In this document: piece after piece, positions 1 through 10,080 of the stretch
Position numbering within the stretch: the first letter of the stretch is position 1
Layout: each line of letters opens with the position of its first letter
The notes under the pieces: generated by a model
What the model was told of the DNA's origin: nothing
Databases searched by the model: none
Seen by the model: the letters and a program-made list of their open reading frames with translations, nothing else
Translations under genes and position numbers: made by a program
Source of the DNA: Karstenula rhodostoma CBS 690.94
Taxonomy: Eukaryota; Ascomycota; Dothideomycetes; Pleosporales; Didymosphaeriaceae
Assembly (NCBI GenBank): GCA_010093485.1
Contig: MU001501.1
Location: 1-14,286, forward strand
DNA length: 14,286 bases
Direction of reading: 5' to 3'

Positions 1-95
1 ACCCTAACCCTAACCCTAACCCTAACCCTAACCCTAACCCTAACCCTAACCCTAACCCTAACCCTAACCCTAACCCTAACCCTAACCCTAACCCT
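1..95 (+). repeat. Telomere repeat array, (CCCTAA)n
   Basis: Fifteen perfect hexamers of the ACCCTA permutation followed by a partial ACCCT, with no variant unit. This is the C-rich strand of the TTAGGG telomere used by most filamentous fungi (and by animals), placed and oriented as the left end of a chromosome. The real array is probably longer, since the window starts inside it. The unit has C only before C or A-free positions (CC and CT) and G only after A or G, so it contains no CpA target and cannot be altered by RIP. The array ends at a junction with GGGATATCCC. Confidence 0.98.
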
Positions 96-191
96 GGGAT
101 ATCCCGCCGGTGGGTCCACGGGCGCTGCGGGTCACCTCCGGCGACCCTCGCGCCCTATATCCCCTTACTAGTGACTACTTTAAGCTATACA
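96..191. other. GC-rich, non-RIP telomere-proximal segment
   Basis: About 70 strongly GC-rich bases (96-165) followed by a mixed stretch to about 191. It holds nine CpG (105, 108, 119, 123, 128, 139, 142, 149, 151) and CpA/TpG at 111, 117, 126, 133, 172 and 190, with another TpG at the junction (95). The next 14 kb has only about 22 CpG and nine CpA/TpG. The first ten bases, GGGATATCCC, are a perfect palindrome. It is too short to carry a recognisable gene. It could be a unique cap sequence, the end of an element joined to the telomere, or DNA added after the last round of RIP; the sequence does not decide between these. Confidence 0.8.
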
Positions 192-1260
192 GGGTATTAT
201 AATAATATAGAATATAATTAATAGGTTTATACTATCTAATACCTATATATAATCTTCTCCACTTCTACTAGAATAATTACCCCCTACTAATTTATAATTT
301 AAATACTAATACTATATACTAACTATACCTATATATATTCTAAATATTAATATTATTTATATACTAATACTATTTATATATTAATACTATATATTATATT
401 ATTATATTATATTTAGAATTAGATAGGGGGTTTACTAGAAAGTTTACTATAAGCCCCCTAGCTATATCTAGCCTACCTATTACCTATAAAGATATCTAGA
501 TTCTTTATAGTATATACTTTAAAATACTTATATATATTAAAGTTATTATTAGTATTATTATAAGGGTAATTACTAAGCTTATTTATTATAAATAGTAAAT
601 TACTAAAATATCTAAATAGCTATTTTTTTTCTCTCTTTTTAAATATATATTTTTTAAATACCTATATCTACTCCTTATCTAGATTATCTAATTCTAACTA
701 TATAAACTAGTTTATTAGATTAGTAAAATATATATCCTTAACTATTTAGACTATATCTACTATAATACCTATAATATACTTATTATACTTTTTCTATAGT
801 ATTATCTATTTAAGACTATCTTCCTCGTAATTATAAAGGTAAATAAACTTATTCTAGTTAGCTTTAATATTTATATTATTAAAGAGTAAAGTAATACTAT
901 ATTTTTTTTTTATAAATAATACTATTTAGTATTATATCTATATAGGTAAATCTAGGGGTATTAAGACTATAAATACTTCTAATTAGCTAAACTAGAATTT
1001 AGTAATATAAAAGGTTACTTTTTAATTCTCTATTATATCTCTAGAAATACTAAATTCTATTTAGTTATCTAGAAGAAATAGATAGTATATACTATTAAAA
1101 AAAAAAGCCTTTTATACTTTATAAATTATATTAATAATAGTATAGATATTATTCTACTATTAGTAATTATAAATCTCTCTTATAAATTAGTTAGTAGAAT
1201 ACTTATTAGAATTAAATAACCTATAAAAGAGTTAAAATATATTATATACTTATATTATAG
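192..1260. other. No gene seen; RIP-mutated DNA next to the telomere
   Basis: AT-rich sequence in which I found no reading frame or repeat apart from the hairpin at 424-460. A last CpA at 260, in CCACT, lies in the transition from the unmutated cap. T runs (for example 623-630 and 902-910) and A runs (1097-1106) are present. I did not check all six frames here in detail. Confidence 0.6.
424..460. repeat. Hairpin with G5/C5 arms
   Basis: TAGGGGGTTT at 424-433 pairs with AAGCCCCCTA at 451-460, ten bases with one mismatch, around a 17-base loop that contains TAGAAAGTTT. G and C runs are rare islands in this block and survive because RIP spares CpC. The loop motif recurs near other G runs in the window (2729, 3888, 7139, 14121, 14167), so this may be one member of a dispersed family. 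No terminator role can be argued, as no gene is seen beside it. Confidence 0.6.
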
Positions 1261-1269
1261 AATAGTAGG

Positions 1270-1370
1270 TAAGAAGATAGTTTAGAGAAGATAGTAGAGA
1301 GTAGAAAAAAGAAAAAAGGAAAAAAGGGGAAAGAGAAAAAAAAAGAGAAAAAGAAATTATAAAATAATTA
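1270..1370 (+). repeat. Purine-rich tract
   Basis: About 100 bases that are almost all A and G on the + strand, with only scattered T, built from GAA, AGAG and A runs. It is low-complexity sequence. A milder tract with similar wording (AGAGTAGAGAGTAGAAA) lies at about 7297-7331 and a shorter one at 6957-6990. The bias could be the remains of a Lys/Glu/Arg-rich coding stretch or a simple repeat. I see no frame that decides it. Confidence 0.55.
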
Positions 1371-1631
1371 TTAAATTATAAATAGATATTTTAGTAGGTC
1401 TACCTATATAATAGTATATAAAATATTACTAGATTATATTATCTAAGGTAAAGATTATAGTAAAAACTACTATAGTAGATTTTTAATACTATAGTAAAAA
1501 AATATAAATAAATAATAAAATATATCTATAAATTAGAACTATTTATACTAACTATTATTATATAGTTCTAAACTATAACTCTACTTTAATTTCTATTACT
1601 ATTATTCTATAATTCTAGACTATAATTTTAT

Positions 1632-1726
1632 TTTAATCTCTATCTTTTATTTTAGTTTCTATCTCCTATTTTAGTCTCTATCTCCTATTTTAATTTTTAT
1701 CCCCTACTTTAATCTCTATTATACTA
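1632..1726. repeat. 19-bp minisatellite, about five copies
   Basis: Tandem units of the form TTTAGTCTCTATCTCCTAT start at 1632, 1651, 1670, 1689 and 1708. The third copy is exact to that form, the second has one difference, and the fourth and fifth have diverged. A weaker copy may begin at 1585. The strand is strongly pyrimidine-rich. Nineteen is not a multiple of three, so it is unlikely to be a repeated peptide. It lies beyond the weak tail of the ruined frame at 2760-2101. Confidence 0.75.
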
Positions 1727-2100
1727 TAATTATATAATACTATTTACTACTTTTTTTTTCTACTATCTCTATTAGACTTTTTTAATATTATAGTTAAATA
1801 GTCTATATTCTTTAAACCCTTATAGGCCTTAACCTATTTTATAACCTAACTATATTTTTATATATTTAGAGGTATAAGATTACTAGGAGGTAGATAATAT
1901 ATTAAATATTACTTTATATAATTAAGTATATTTTATATACTATACTTATTTAGGTACTTTTTAATATTTAATACTTACTTATTAGAACTCTACTCTATAT
2001 TAGCTTTTTAAATAGCCTTAAGTATTTCTATATAAGTATTATTAAATATCTAGAAACTATTATATTATATAAAAATAATAGTTAGATAAAAGTTTTATAA

Positions 2101-2760
2101 ATTTATTTTAGTATTTTTAATATATTTATTAAGCTCTATCTAGATTCTAAATAGTATATTACTTATTTTTAAAATATAGTCTATAAAATAAATTATACTA
2201 GATTTCTTTTTTTTTTTAGGTATAGACTTAGTATAGAAAATATTATCTAGATTAAAATTATATTTCTCTATTTAGACTACTTTATATATATTTAACTCTA
2301 GCTACCCTAATTTAATAATATCCTTAATAAAGTTATTTAGAAAACTAGATATTTTAGTAATAGTTCTAATAAAAGTAGAGATTATAAAAGTATATATTAT
2401 AATAGAAAATAGAACTAAAATAGGCTATTACTTAAAAGAATACTTATAGTTTTTATACTCCTTCTTAATAAACTTTATAGTATATTCGCTAAATATAAAG
2501 AAATACTTATAGTTAGTATTATTAAGGGTTATATTATACTTAGGCCTTTTAATAAAGATATCTAGTATATTTTTATATACTTAAATAATAATATCCTCTA
2601 GAATATTAAAGATTTTAGTAAACTTTTTAATATTATTTTCCTTAATAGTATAGTTAAAAAAAGTAGATACTAATACTAGTAAAGTAAGTAGGTTTTTACT
2701 AGAAAAATTAGTAAGGATAGTTATTATATAGGGGATATATAGGAAAGTTTCTAGAGTACC
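2101..2760 (-). pseudogene. RIP-destroyed coding region, family unknown (best candidate)
   Basis: Read on the - strand in codons starting at 2760, 220 codons contain only six stops, all TAA or TAG and so explicable as mutated Gln or Trp codons. Open runs are 59 codons (2760-2584), 50 (2580-2431) and about 40 (2424-2305). In the 60-base stretch where I compared them (2641-2700), the other two frames of this strand have two and three stops per 20 codons against none here. The implied protein is rich in Lys, Asn, Ile, Phe and Leu, with a run of Lys codons near 2220-2205. There is no ATG in frame; ATA codons near 2727 could be mutated starts. The frame continues towards 1741 but with about 11 percent stops, so that part is doubtful. 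I do not recognise the family. Subtelomeric repeat gene or transposon protein are the likely classes. Confidence 0.5.
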
Positions 2761-2764
2761 CCTA
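2729..2764. repeat. Hairpin between two divergent ruined frames
   Basis: TAGGGG at 2729-2734 pairs with CCCCTA at 2759-2764. The loop holds the motif TATAGGAAAGTTTCTA seen elsewhere in the window. It sits exactly where the - strand frame (2760 downward) and the + strand frame (2761 upward) meet, so it could be an inter-gene regulatory remnant or a repeat end. The role is inference only. Confidence 0.45.
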
Positions 2765-3840
2765 AGTAAATTAACTTACCTATATTACTAAATACTATAT
2801 ATTCCTTAAATAGTAATATAGAAAAAATATATACTTAGATATTAACTATTTTAGTACTAATATTTAAAAGTCTAGTCTTCTATATTTTAGTTTAAGAGAA
2901 AATCTATAAGAGTACTAATATAACTATTATTTTAGAAATTATAGCTAGTATTAAATATTTAAAAGAATATAAAAAGGATATAAATTTTAGTCTTAATATT
3001 ATTCTAGAGAAATTAAATCTAGTTATACTAGGCCATACTATTAGAGAAGTAAACTAAAAATAATATATATTCTAATAGTTTAAAAATCTTTTAAATAAGC
3101 TTCTAAATTAGGGGTATAAAAAACTATAAAATAATTTTTTTATTATAAATTAGAGTCTAGTTTATAATAAGGGCTATAATTACTTATATTTTTAGTAAGC
3201 GCTTAAGAAATTTATAGGTAAGCTAGATATTATTAAGCTTATCTTAATTAATATTAGTAGGGATAGTATTATAACCTATATCTAGTACTTTTTTAAATAA
3301 CTATTAAATATAATTACCACGTCCTTTTAAACTACTTTTAGGGAGTATATTATACTCTTTAAAAAGGGGGGACTAGTTATAGAACTAGAATTTATAGTCT
3401 AGATTATATTTTAGATTAAGGTAATTATTACTATATTTATATATAGAGTCCTTAGGTTACTTATCTATATTAACCTTAATATATAGGTATCTAAGAAAAG
3501 AGTAAAATTTAATAATCTAGATAATTTTCTAAATATAGGTATTAACTATAGGAATATTTTAATTACTAAAGCTCTTATATATTATAAATATATACTTAGA
3601 CTAGTATATAAACTAGTTATTATAGGTATACTTATTTAATAATATAAATACTTATTTAATAGTATAATAGTACTTTAGTAGAATAAACTAGCTAATAATA
3701 TTTCTAGATTTAGGGATAATAGTACTATTAAAGTTATATCTAAGTATAAAATATATTATAATTAGTTATATAAGCTTTCCTTAAGTAATTTATTTATTAT
3801 AAGTAGGGCTTAGGGTATTTATTATAAACTCTACCTAGTT
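2761..3840 (+). pseudogene. Possible RIP-destroyed coding region, family unknown
   Basis: In the + frame starting at 2761, I count about 24 stops in 360 codons, all TAA or TAG. The lowest-stop parts are 2761-3060 (four in 100 codons) and 3301-3600 (four in 100), with two 20-codon lines free of stops at 3421-3480 and 3541-3600. A dense patch at 3061-3120 (four in 20) may mark mutated Trp/Gln codons or an intron. One surviving CpA lies in a GGC CAT (Gly-His) pair at 3031-3036, and this CAT gives the only ATG (on the - strand) in the window. The implied product is basic and rich in Leu, Ile, Asn and Lys. I see no helicase, reverse transcriptase or transposase motif that I would defend. The frame fades after about 3880, at the next GGAAAGTTTT motif. 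Confidence 0.35.
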
Positions 3841-3885
3841 ACTATATAGAAATTTAAAGCACGCGCTATATATTATTAGTATATA

Positions 3886-3935
3886 TTAGGGGGGAATATA
3901 GGAAAGTTTTCTAACCTCTCTATAGGAAAACTTAC
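3886..3935. repeat. G-run plus GGAAAGTTTTC motif, partly palindromic
   Basis: A six-G run at 3889-3894 is followed by ATATAGGAAAGTTTTCTAACC and then TATAGGAAAACTTAC at 3921-3935, which is close to the reverse complement of the first motif. This is the same element seen at 2729 and related to 4781, and it follows the end of the + strand frame. It could be the end of a mobile element or a repeat module. Confidence 0.45.
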
Positions 3936-6060
3936 TTAGAATTCTCCTTATTAAGTAGGTAGGGGTTATTATAACTTAGATAGAACTTTATAATATAATT
4001 AGTCTTAGCTAACTCTTTATAGTATTTATCTTTCTACTTAGTAAATTTATTAAGGAGGTTTAGATTCTCTAATAGTTTTAAGTAGTTTCTAATATTTTCT
4101 ATATTTCTAGGTATAAAATAGTCTAATAATAGAAATAATCTATATAGGTATAATTATAAGATAGTTCTCTATATAGAGTTCTAATTCTATAGAAAGTCTT
4201 ATACCTTATTATAAAATACTAGTCTAAACTTATAATTAAAAATATAAATATACTTACTTAGAGATTTAATTAATAGGGAATTAGGCTATATCTTATAGTC
4301 CTAGAAGTTAAACTTATTTAGCTTAAAGTTATTTTTCTTAGTAAATAATTTAATATTCTCCTTAATATAGGACTAGAAAGTATAGGGACTAGTAAACTTA
4401 GTTATATAATTATAAAAGGCTATAAAAATAGTATACTAGTTATAAAAATTCTTATAGTTCTAAATACTTAAATTAGTATTAAAGAAACTAGTAACTACTT
4501 TAAAACTAGATATAACTAATAACTTATTAAGGGAAATTATAAAAATAATAAAGTAAATTAATATTTATATAAGCTTAGTTACTATCTAATAGTAAAGTCT
4601 AACTAAAATAAAATAAAAAAAGGGCCTAGATTTATTTCTAGACTACTTATAATTTAAGTTTATAGTAGGCTAGGTAGGTTACTTTTCGTGGATATTAGTA
4701 AGCTTTAGATTAAGACGGTATTTATAATCTAGTATAATCTATAATAAGTTAATAGGATAGAATAAAATATAGCTAAAGGGTTTATAGGAAAATTTTCTAT
4801 AAATCTACTAGAGATATACCTTAAATATAATCGTCCCTACTTAGATAGTTTTACCTAATCTAATTATATTAGTAATAATTCTATCTTTAATAGGTACTAT
4901 TTTATTAATACTAGCTAGTATATTAGCTACCTATTTTATAATAACTACCTACTACTATTTAAAAGAGAGTATTATATATAATATTAATTTATACCTTATA
5001 TTAGTAATATATATAGAGGTATAGGCCTTTTTAAGGTATATTAGAGTAAATATACTATTATTACTACCTATCTTAAAAATTTCTATACTATAGTTATTAG
5101 CTTACTTAGTAGAAAGAAATACTATATTAGTTACTTTACTCTATTTACTCCTTTATAGTATATTATAATTATTCTCTACTATAGTATTTTTAATATTTTT
5201 ATAAACTATTTTTACTTTTTTTTTAGTAACTATTTCTAGTATATAGGATACTAATATACTATCCTCTACTATAGGCTAGAAAGTTAATAGAGTAATTTTT
5301 AAGTACTTCTAATAAAGATTATTAACTATATAAATAATTAGATTCTTAGTATAATTAGGGTCTATAATAGTTTTAATATTATATAAATAATACTTTATAT
5401 ACTTCTAGAGTATATTAATAGAGGCTTTATATAATTAGTACTTTATAATATCTATATTTATTATATAAACTATTATTAGGTATAAATATATAGACTTCTC
5501 TAGCTAGGCCTTAATAGCTAGATTCTATAAAGTATAAGTATCCTATTTTTTAATATTAGCTAGAAAAGATATAAAGATTTTTTTATTTAATATCTCTTAG
5601 ATATATTATAACTCTATTATACTAGGGGTAATATTATTATAGATAAATAGATTCTCTTCTAGCTTAGAAATTAGATTAGGGTTACTAATCTTTAACTATT
5701 TTATAGCTAGGTAAGAAAATATATCTTAAAAGTTAATATTATTAGCTATTTTTTATATAGTTTATATATTTATTTTTCTATTCTATACTCTAACTATACT
5801 AAATTATATCTATATAGCGAGGGCCTTTATATAATCCTTTTAAATTAATATTACTAAGTTCTTAAGGGTATATACCTTATTAAGGGGTTAGTTTAATTAT
5901 AGAATAATTTTATAACTAATCTATAGATATATAAGAGTTATATCTTCTCCCTTAATTTTTACTTAGTTAAAGAATAATTATATAGGTTAGATAAGAATAT
6001 ACTCTACCTTTTTTATAAAATAGGTCTAATAGAATATTAGACTCTAGAACTATTATACTT
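3936..6060. other. No defensible gene; RIP-mutated DNA
   Basis: I translated one - strand frame across this stretch and a second over 3961-4560. They give roughly 8 to 20 percent stops, which does not separate from background. The - strand frame running down from 6720 continues into 6060-5100 but with more stops, so its end is not clear. The only structured site I note is the palindrome at 4781-4803. Surviving targets are a CpG-TpG pair at 4687-4690 and CpG at 4716, 4832 and 5818. Confidence 0.5.
4781..4803. repeat. Near-perfect 23-base palindrome
   Basis: TTTATA, one unpaired G, GAAAATTTTC, then TATAAA: an inverted repeat broken only by the extra G. Its core resembles the GGAAAGTTTTC motif found beside G runs at 2729 and 3888. 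It may be the same element after further mutation. Confidence 0.55.
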
Positions 6061-6720
6061 TAGGTAGAGTAGTAAATAATAAAACCTTATTTATCTTTAA
6101 AATACCCTCTTTAATTACTCTATCTAGGCTTAGTAACTATTTACTAAGTTTAATATACTATATAATTTCTTTATAGACTAAAATAATAAGTAGATTTATA
6201 ATATATATTTAGATAAAGATATTAAAAGATATAGTAAATATCTTATTAGTAAAATTCCTAGAACTAGTAATCTACTATAAAAAAGGTACTAAGTCTAATA
6301 TATATAGGGTTTTATTTATATAAATTAAGGTTATTTTTATTTTATTAATTACTATATCCTCTATATCTCTATTATTATTATTATTAGATACTTTATTTTT
6401 AAAGAAAGTAATAGATATATTATCTAGTAGTTAATTACTAAAAGAGTAATTAGAAAAGTTTTAGAAAGTATTTATATATCTAACTTATACTATAGAAGTA
6501 AAAATATATAGATTTAGTAATCTAGTATATTTCTACTTTATAGCTAGATTAGATATAGTAAGACTAGCTTTACTTAAGTTTAGTTAAAGTAAGGGAGGCT
6601 AGTTAGAATCTAGGTTATACTAGTTTAAGAAACTAAATTTATTAATATATTTCTTTAAATCTAGAATACTAGAAAAGAAGATCTCTATATTAGATAATAT
6701 ATTATAGATATATAGGGGAT
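6061..6720 (-). pseudogene. Possible RIP-destroyed coding region, family unknown
   Basis: On the - strand, in the frame that reads GAT TTA AAG across the junction of 6661 and 6660, about 12 stops fall in 220 codons, all TAA or TAG. The stretch 6420-6301 is open for about 40 codons and includes a run of five Asn codons (AAT) that is the ATT microsatellite on the + strand. ATA codons near 6690 could be mutated starts. Directly upstream of the frame (higher coordinates) are the three 70-bp tandem repeats. The frame continues past 6060 with more frequent stops. The product has no motif I recognise. The stop deficit is modest, so chance is possible. Confidence 0.3.
6371..6386. repeat. ATT microsatellite
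   Basis: Five tandem ATT units followed by A. It lies within the possible - strand frame at 6720-6061, where it reads as consecutive Asn codons. Confidence 0.7.
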
Positions 6721-6747
6721 ACTTAGAAAATTTTTTAATATCCCCCC
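6713..6747. repeat. Hairpin GGGGATA / TATCCCC
   Basis: TAGGGGATA at 6713-6721 pairs through GGGGATA with TATCCCC beginning at 6739, seven perfect base pairs around AGAAAATTTTTTA-type sequence. It overlaps the first of the 70-bp tandem repeats; in the later copies the left arm is not conserved while the TATCCCCC side is kept in copy two and nearly so in copy three. Confidence 0.55.
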
Positions 6748-6934
6748 TTAGACTAGTATAAGAGTATAGTAATTATAGGTATATAGAAATATATAGAAAA
6801 TTTTTTAATATCCCCCTTTAAACTAGTATAAGAGTATAGTAGTTATAGATATATAAAAATATATAGAAAACTTTTTAATATCTCCCCCTATACTAGTATA
6901 GGAGTATAGTAGTAGTAAATATAGTAAATATATT
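6725..6934. repeat. Three tandem copies of a 70-bp repeat
   Basis: The core TTTTTTAATATC with a following C run recurs at 6731, 6801 and 6871, a constant step of 70. Each is followed by ACTAGTATAAGAGTATAGTA or a close variant. The first two copies are most alike; the third differs at several sites, including a C in the T run, and fades after about 6915. The differences between copies are not only C-to-T or G-to-A, so some divergence predates or is independent of RIP. The array lies at the upstream side of the possible - strand frame 6720-6061, where it could be the remains of a repeated promoter or terminal repeat. Confidence 0.85.
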
Positions 6935-9660
6935 AAATTAATATAGTTCTATAGATAGAAAAGGAGAGATAATAAAAAGAAAGAAAGATTATATACTAAA
7001 TAATATTAGTAAACTAATTTCTATTATAATAGGTTTTAATCTATACTAAATTAGTAGTTACTATAAAGATTTATAGAAAAGTTTCTAGCTTATTATTTAT
7101 TTAGTTAAAAATAGCCTATTAGCTAGGGCTATATTATTTAGGGGTCCTTAGGAAAGTTTAGTATATTTAGTATCTCTTCTAGCTAAATCTAGCTAGTTAT
7201 TATACTTATAATACTAGAGGTACTATAGTAGCTAAGGGTAATAAAAATAGAAGCTATAGTAAAAATAATAAAAGGGTATTAAAAAATAGAATAGATAAGA
7301 GTAGAGAGTAGAAAGGATAGAAAGTTTAAATAATATATATTTTATTTAAGTACTCTATTTACTTACCTATACTAAGCCTATATTATATAACTAGTATATT
7401 ATCTAGATAAAAGACCTAAGTAAGAAATAATTATACTTTATCTAGAATTAAATAGGGTATTAACTTATCTATATCCCTCTATAGGAGTATCCCTTATATA
7501 TTATCTAGTTATTAACTTAGTAAAATATAGATATATAATATTACTATTTTTTTTACTATATATTTAGTTTTTTTATATTCTAGTCTCTATTTTAGATATA
7601 TAGTAGAAGTAGTTAGTTATATTATTCTAATATAAAGTATATTTTTATAATCTAGTTTAGTTCTAAAATAATCCTCTCTACTTTATAGTTATCTCTAAAA
7701 TTAACTATTTTTATAAAGTATATTCTAAAGTTATATAATAAATTTATATTCTATTTATCTCTTTCTATTTCCTTAATTTTATTAATCTATTTAAAACGCG
7801 TAACTTTATATTTATTCTAAAGAATAGCCTAAGTATTATAAATTATATATTTATTAATATAGAGACCTTATTAGGCTAGGGTAATTCTTACTTTACTTAT
7901 TTCTAGAAATATCTATTCTAGATAGTAGTTAGTAGGTATTAAATAGAATTAGTAATTATTTTTTATTTATTTATTATCTATAGTATACTAATAGGTTATA
8001 ATAGTATTTCTAATATACTTAACTTAGCTACTATTAGTACTAGTATACTAATCCTATCTATATTTAAACGGGTCTTTTTTAATAAAGTAGGTAATATAGT
8101 ATAGCCTCTAGTAGGCTATATAAGTAGGTAATTTATTATAAAATAATTTAGTATATAGCTTACTAGTATTATTAGTATTCTATATAAAAAAGTTAAGTTC
8201 TCTTTTTTATTTAGTAGAGGTAAAAGGTATATATAATAGGGAGTTTATTATTTATAAATTAGGGTAGTATACTAGGGCTATATAGGTATAAACTTACCTT
8301 AAAAAAAGGGTTATTTTATAGGTATTATTATATCCCTATAAGTATAGTTATAGGGTATTAGAGTATATAAGGGTAATAGGCCCTAGTATATTAGTATTAG
8401 TATTAGTACTACTAATAGCTATTTCTTTAACTAGGGAGTTTATAGTATCTAAATAGAGCTAGTTTATATAGAAGAATAGAATCTTAGTATATAAATATTA
8501 TAAAATTACTTAAAAGGGGTATATATTATCCTTAAGGTATTATTATCTAAAAAGTTATTAATAATAATATAATAATAGACTTTATTTAGAAACTAAAATT
8601 ATATATAGGTAAGAATAGGTATCTTTATTATATTACTAGCCTTATTAAAATATATATTAGGGATAGTATCTACTAGTACTAGTCTAGTAAAGCTAGGTTT
8701 ACTATTCTAACTAATCTATCTATTTACCTAAATAAGGCTATAGAAGTTTACTAGTAGTATAAAATATAGTATTATATATATATCTAGTATATCTAGGCCT
8801 TTTATAAGGGTACTTATAGTTACTATAGTACCTATTTCTAAAGTCTAGAATTATACTAGACTTATAAATTATTTTTTCTTTTTTATCTTTTTATAATACT
8901 TAGAATAGTTAAGCTATAGAGCCAGTATATCTATAGTTATAATAAGGTTAATATAAATAAAGACCTTTTTATATAATTAAAGAACCTTTTTAATATATTC
9001 TACTATAGTTATTATAGAGTTTATATTTATTATATATAAGGTATAAACCTTATACTAGATTTTAGACTAAATAGTAGACTTTCTAAAGATTATAATATTA
9101 GTAGAAAGTCTAAGAAGTTAAAAGGCTTAATTCTATTTAGTAGGTAGTAGGGTTATAGAAAGGAGTATAAAAGGGATATAGTATTTAGTAAATATATAAA
9201 GATTATAAAGGTAAGGGTAATAGGCTATATCTAGAAAAATAATATAGTAAAACTCGTTTACTATAATCCTCTCTAATACTTCTAATACTTTCTACCTAAT
9301 AATATAGGCCTAAAAGAAATTATTTAAAATACTTTTAGAAATTACTAGAATAATAGATATTTACTTATTATATACTCCTTACTACTATATAGTGGCTCTA
9401 ATCTATAATTTAAAATAATAATAAAAAAGGTTAGAGTAAAATACTACTAGTAGGATAATAATAATAGTTTAACTATAGTCTAGAAAGTAGGTAGAAAGGA
9501 GGAAAAAAAGACTTTTACTAAATCTAATATTTATAATATAGATAACTATATTCTCCCCTATTAAAATTATATAAAGAGCTTACTTTTATTATTTTTTAAA
9601 CTAGACTAATTTTCTAAGATTCTTTTATAATAGTTATACTATATTAATACCTAGATAATT
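6935..9660. other. No defensible gene; RIP-mutated DNA
   Basis: Nearly 2.7 kb in which I see no convincing frame. One + strand frame at 8461-8760 looks weakly open (about 9 percent stops) and is not separable from background. A G run with TTAGGAAAGTTTAG lies at 7141-7160 and a related TATAGAAAAGTTTC at 7073-7085. A purine-rich stretch is at 7297-7331, and TATTAG repeats are at about 8389-8410. Surviving targets are CpG at 7797, 7799, 8069 and 9255, GCCAG at 8921-8925 and TGG at 9393-9395. Confidence 0.5.
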
Positions 9661-9960
9661 AGAATAGATAATTTTTTTAGCTTTTTAGAGGGCCTCTTCT
9701 TTTTAGATTAGAAGGAACCCTAGGGCCTTATACTACTTAGTAGATATCTTAAAATATACCTCTAAATTATTAAACTTATAAGTAAAAATTCTTAAGATAT
9801 CTAGAATATAAACTATATAGGCTATTTCTAGTAAATAGCTAGTTTATATTTTATAGACTTTTACCTCTATTTTATTTATTATCTTATTAACCTCCTCTTT
9901 TAATAGTTTCTATAGTAGGTAATTAGTAGTAGAAAGCTTTCTACTAAAAATAATAAGAAG
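9661..9960 (-). pseudogene. Possible fragment of a RIP-destroyed coding region
   Basis: In the - strand frame with codons starting at 9960, five stops fall in 100 codons (TAA or TAG), with a stop-free 20-codon line at 9840-9781. The stretch around 9900-9842 reads as a Lys/Glu/Val/Ile-rich segment with a heptad-like look, possibly a coiled coil, and 9690-9670 is again Lys/Glu/Ala-rich. Below 9660 the stop rate rises to three per 20 codons. No family recognised. The divergent + strand frame begins about 120 bases away at 10081. Confidence 0.3.
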
Positions 9961-10080
9961 ATAATATATTATACTAATATTAATCTTTTTTTCTATTTAA
10001 TAAAGTATTACCTACTTTATAATATAACTAAGAGTTTAAAAAGTAGTCTATTACTTACTAAATAGGTTTAACTAAAATAG

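Noticed and set aside
96..165. Ribosomal RNA or tRNA fragment in the GC-rich cap
   Set aside because: I recognise no conserved rRNA segment and no cloverleaf; it is simply GC-rich.
2281..2330. Reverse transcriptase active site (Asp-Asp motif) on the + strand
   Set aside because: The resemblance of AATAATATCC to a mutated motif is short, out of frame with any open stretch, and the - strand frame is much more open here.
3181..5100. A - strand frame that looks continuous down from 6720 when every TAA/TAG is read as Gln or Trp
   Set aside because: Below about 5100 it would need close to 20 percent Gln, far above any normal protein, so the apparent continuity comes from ignoring stops.
8389..8415. 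TATTAG repeats as variant telomere sequence inside the block
   Set aside because: The unit lacks the GGG run and is common by chance in this composition.
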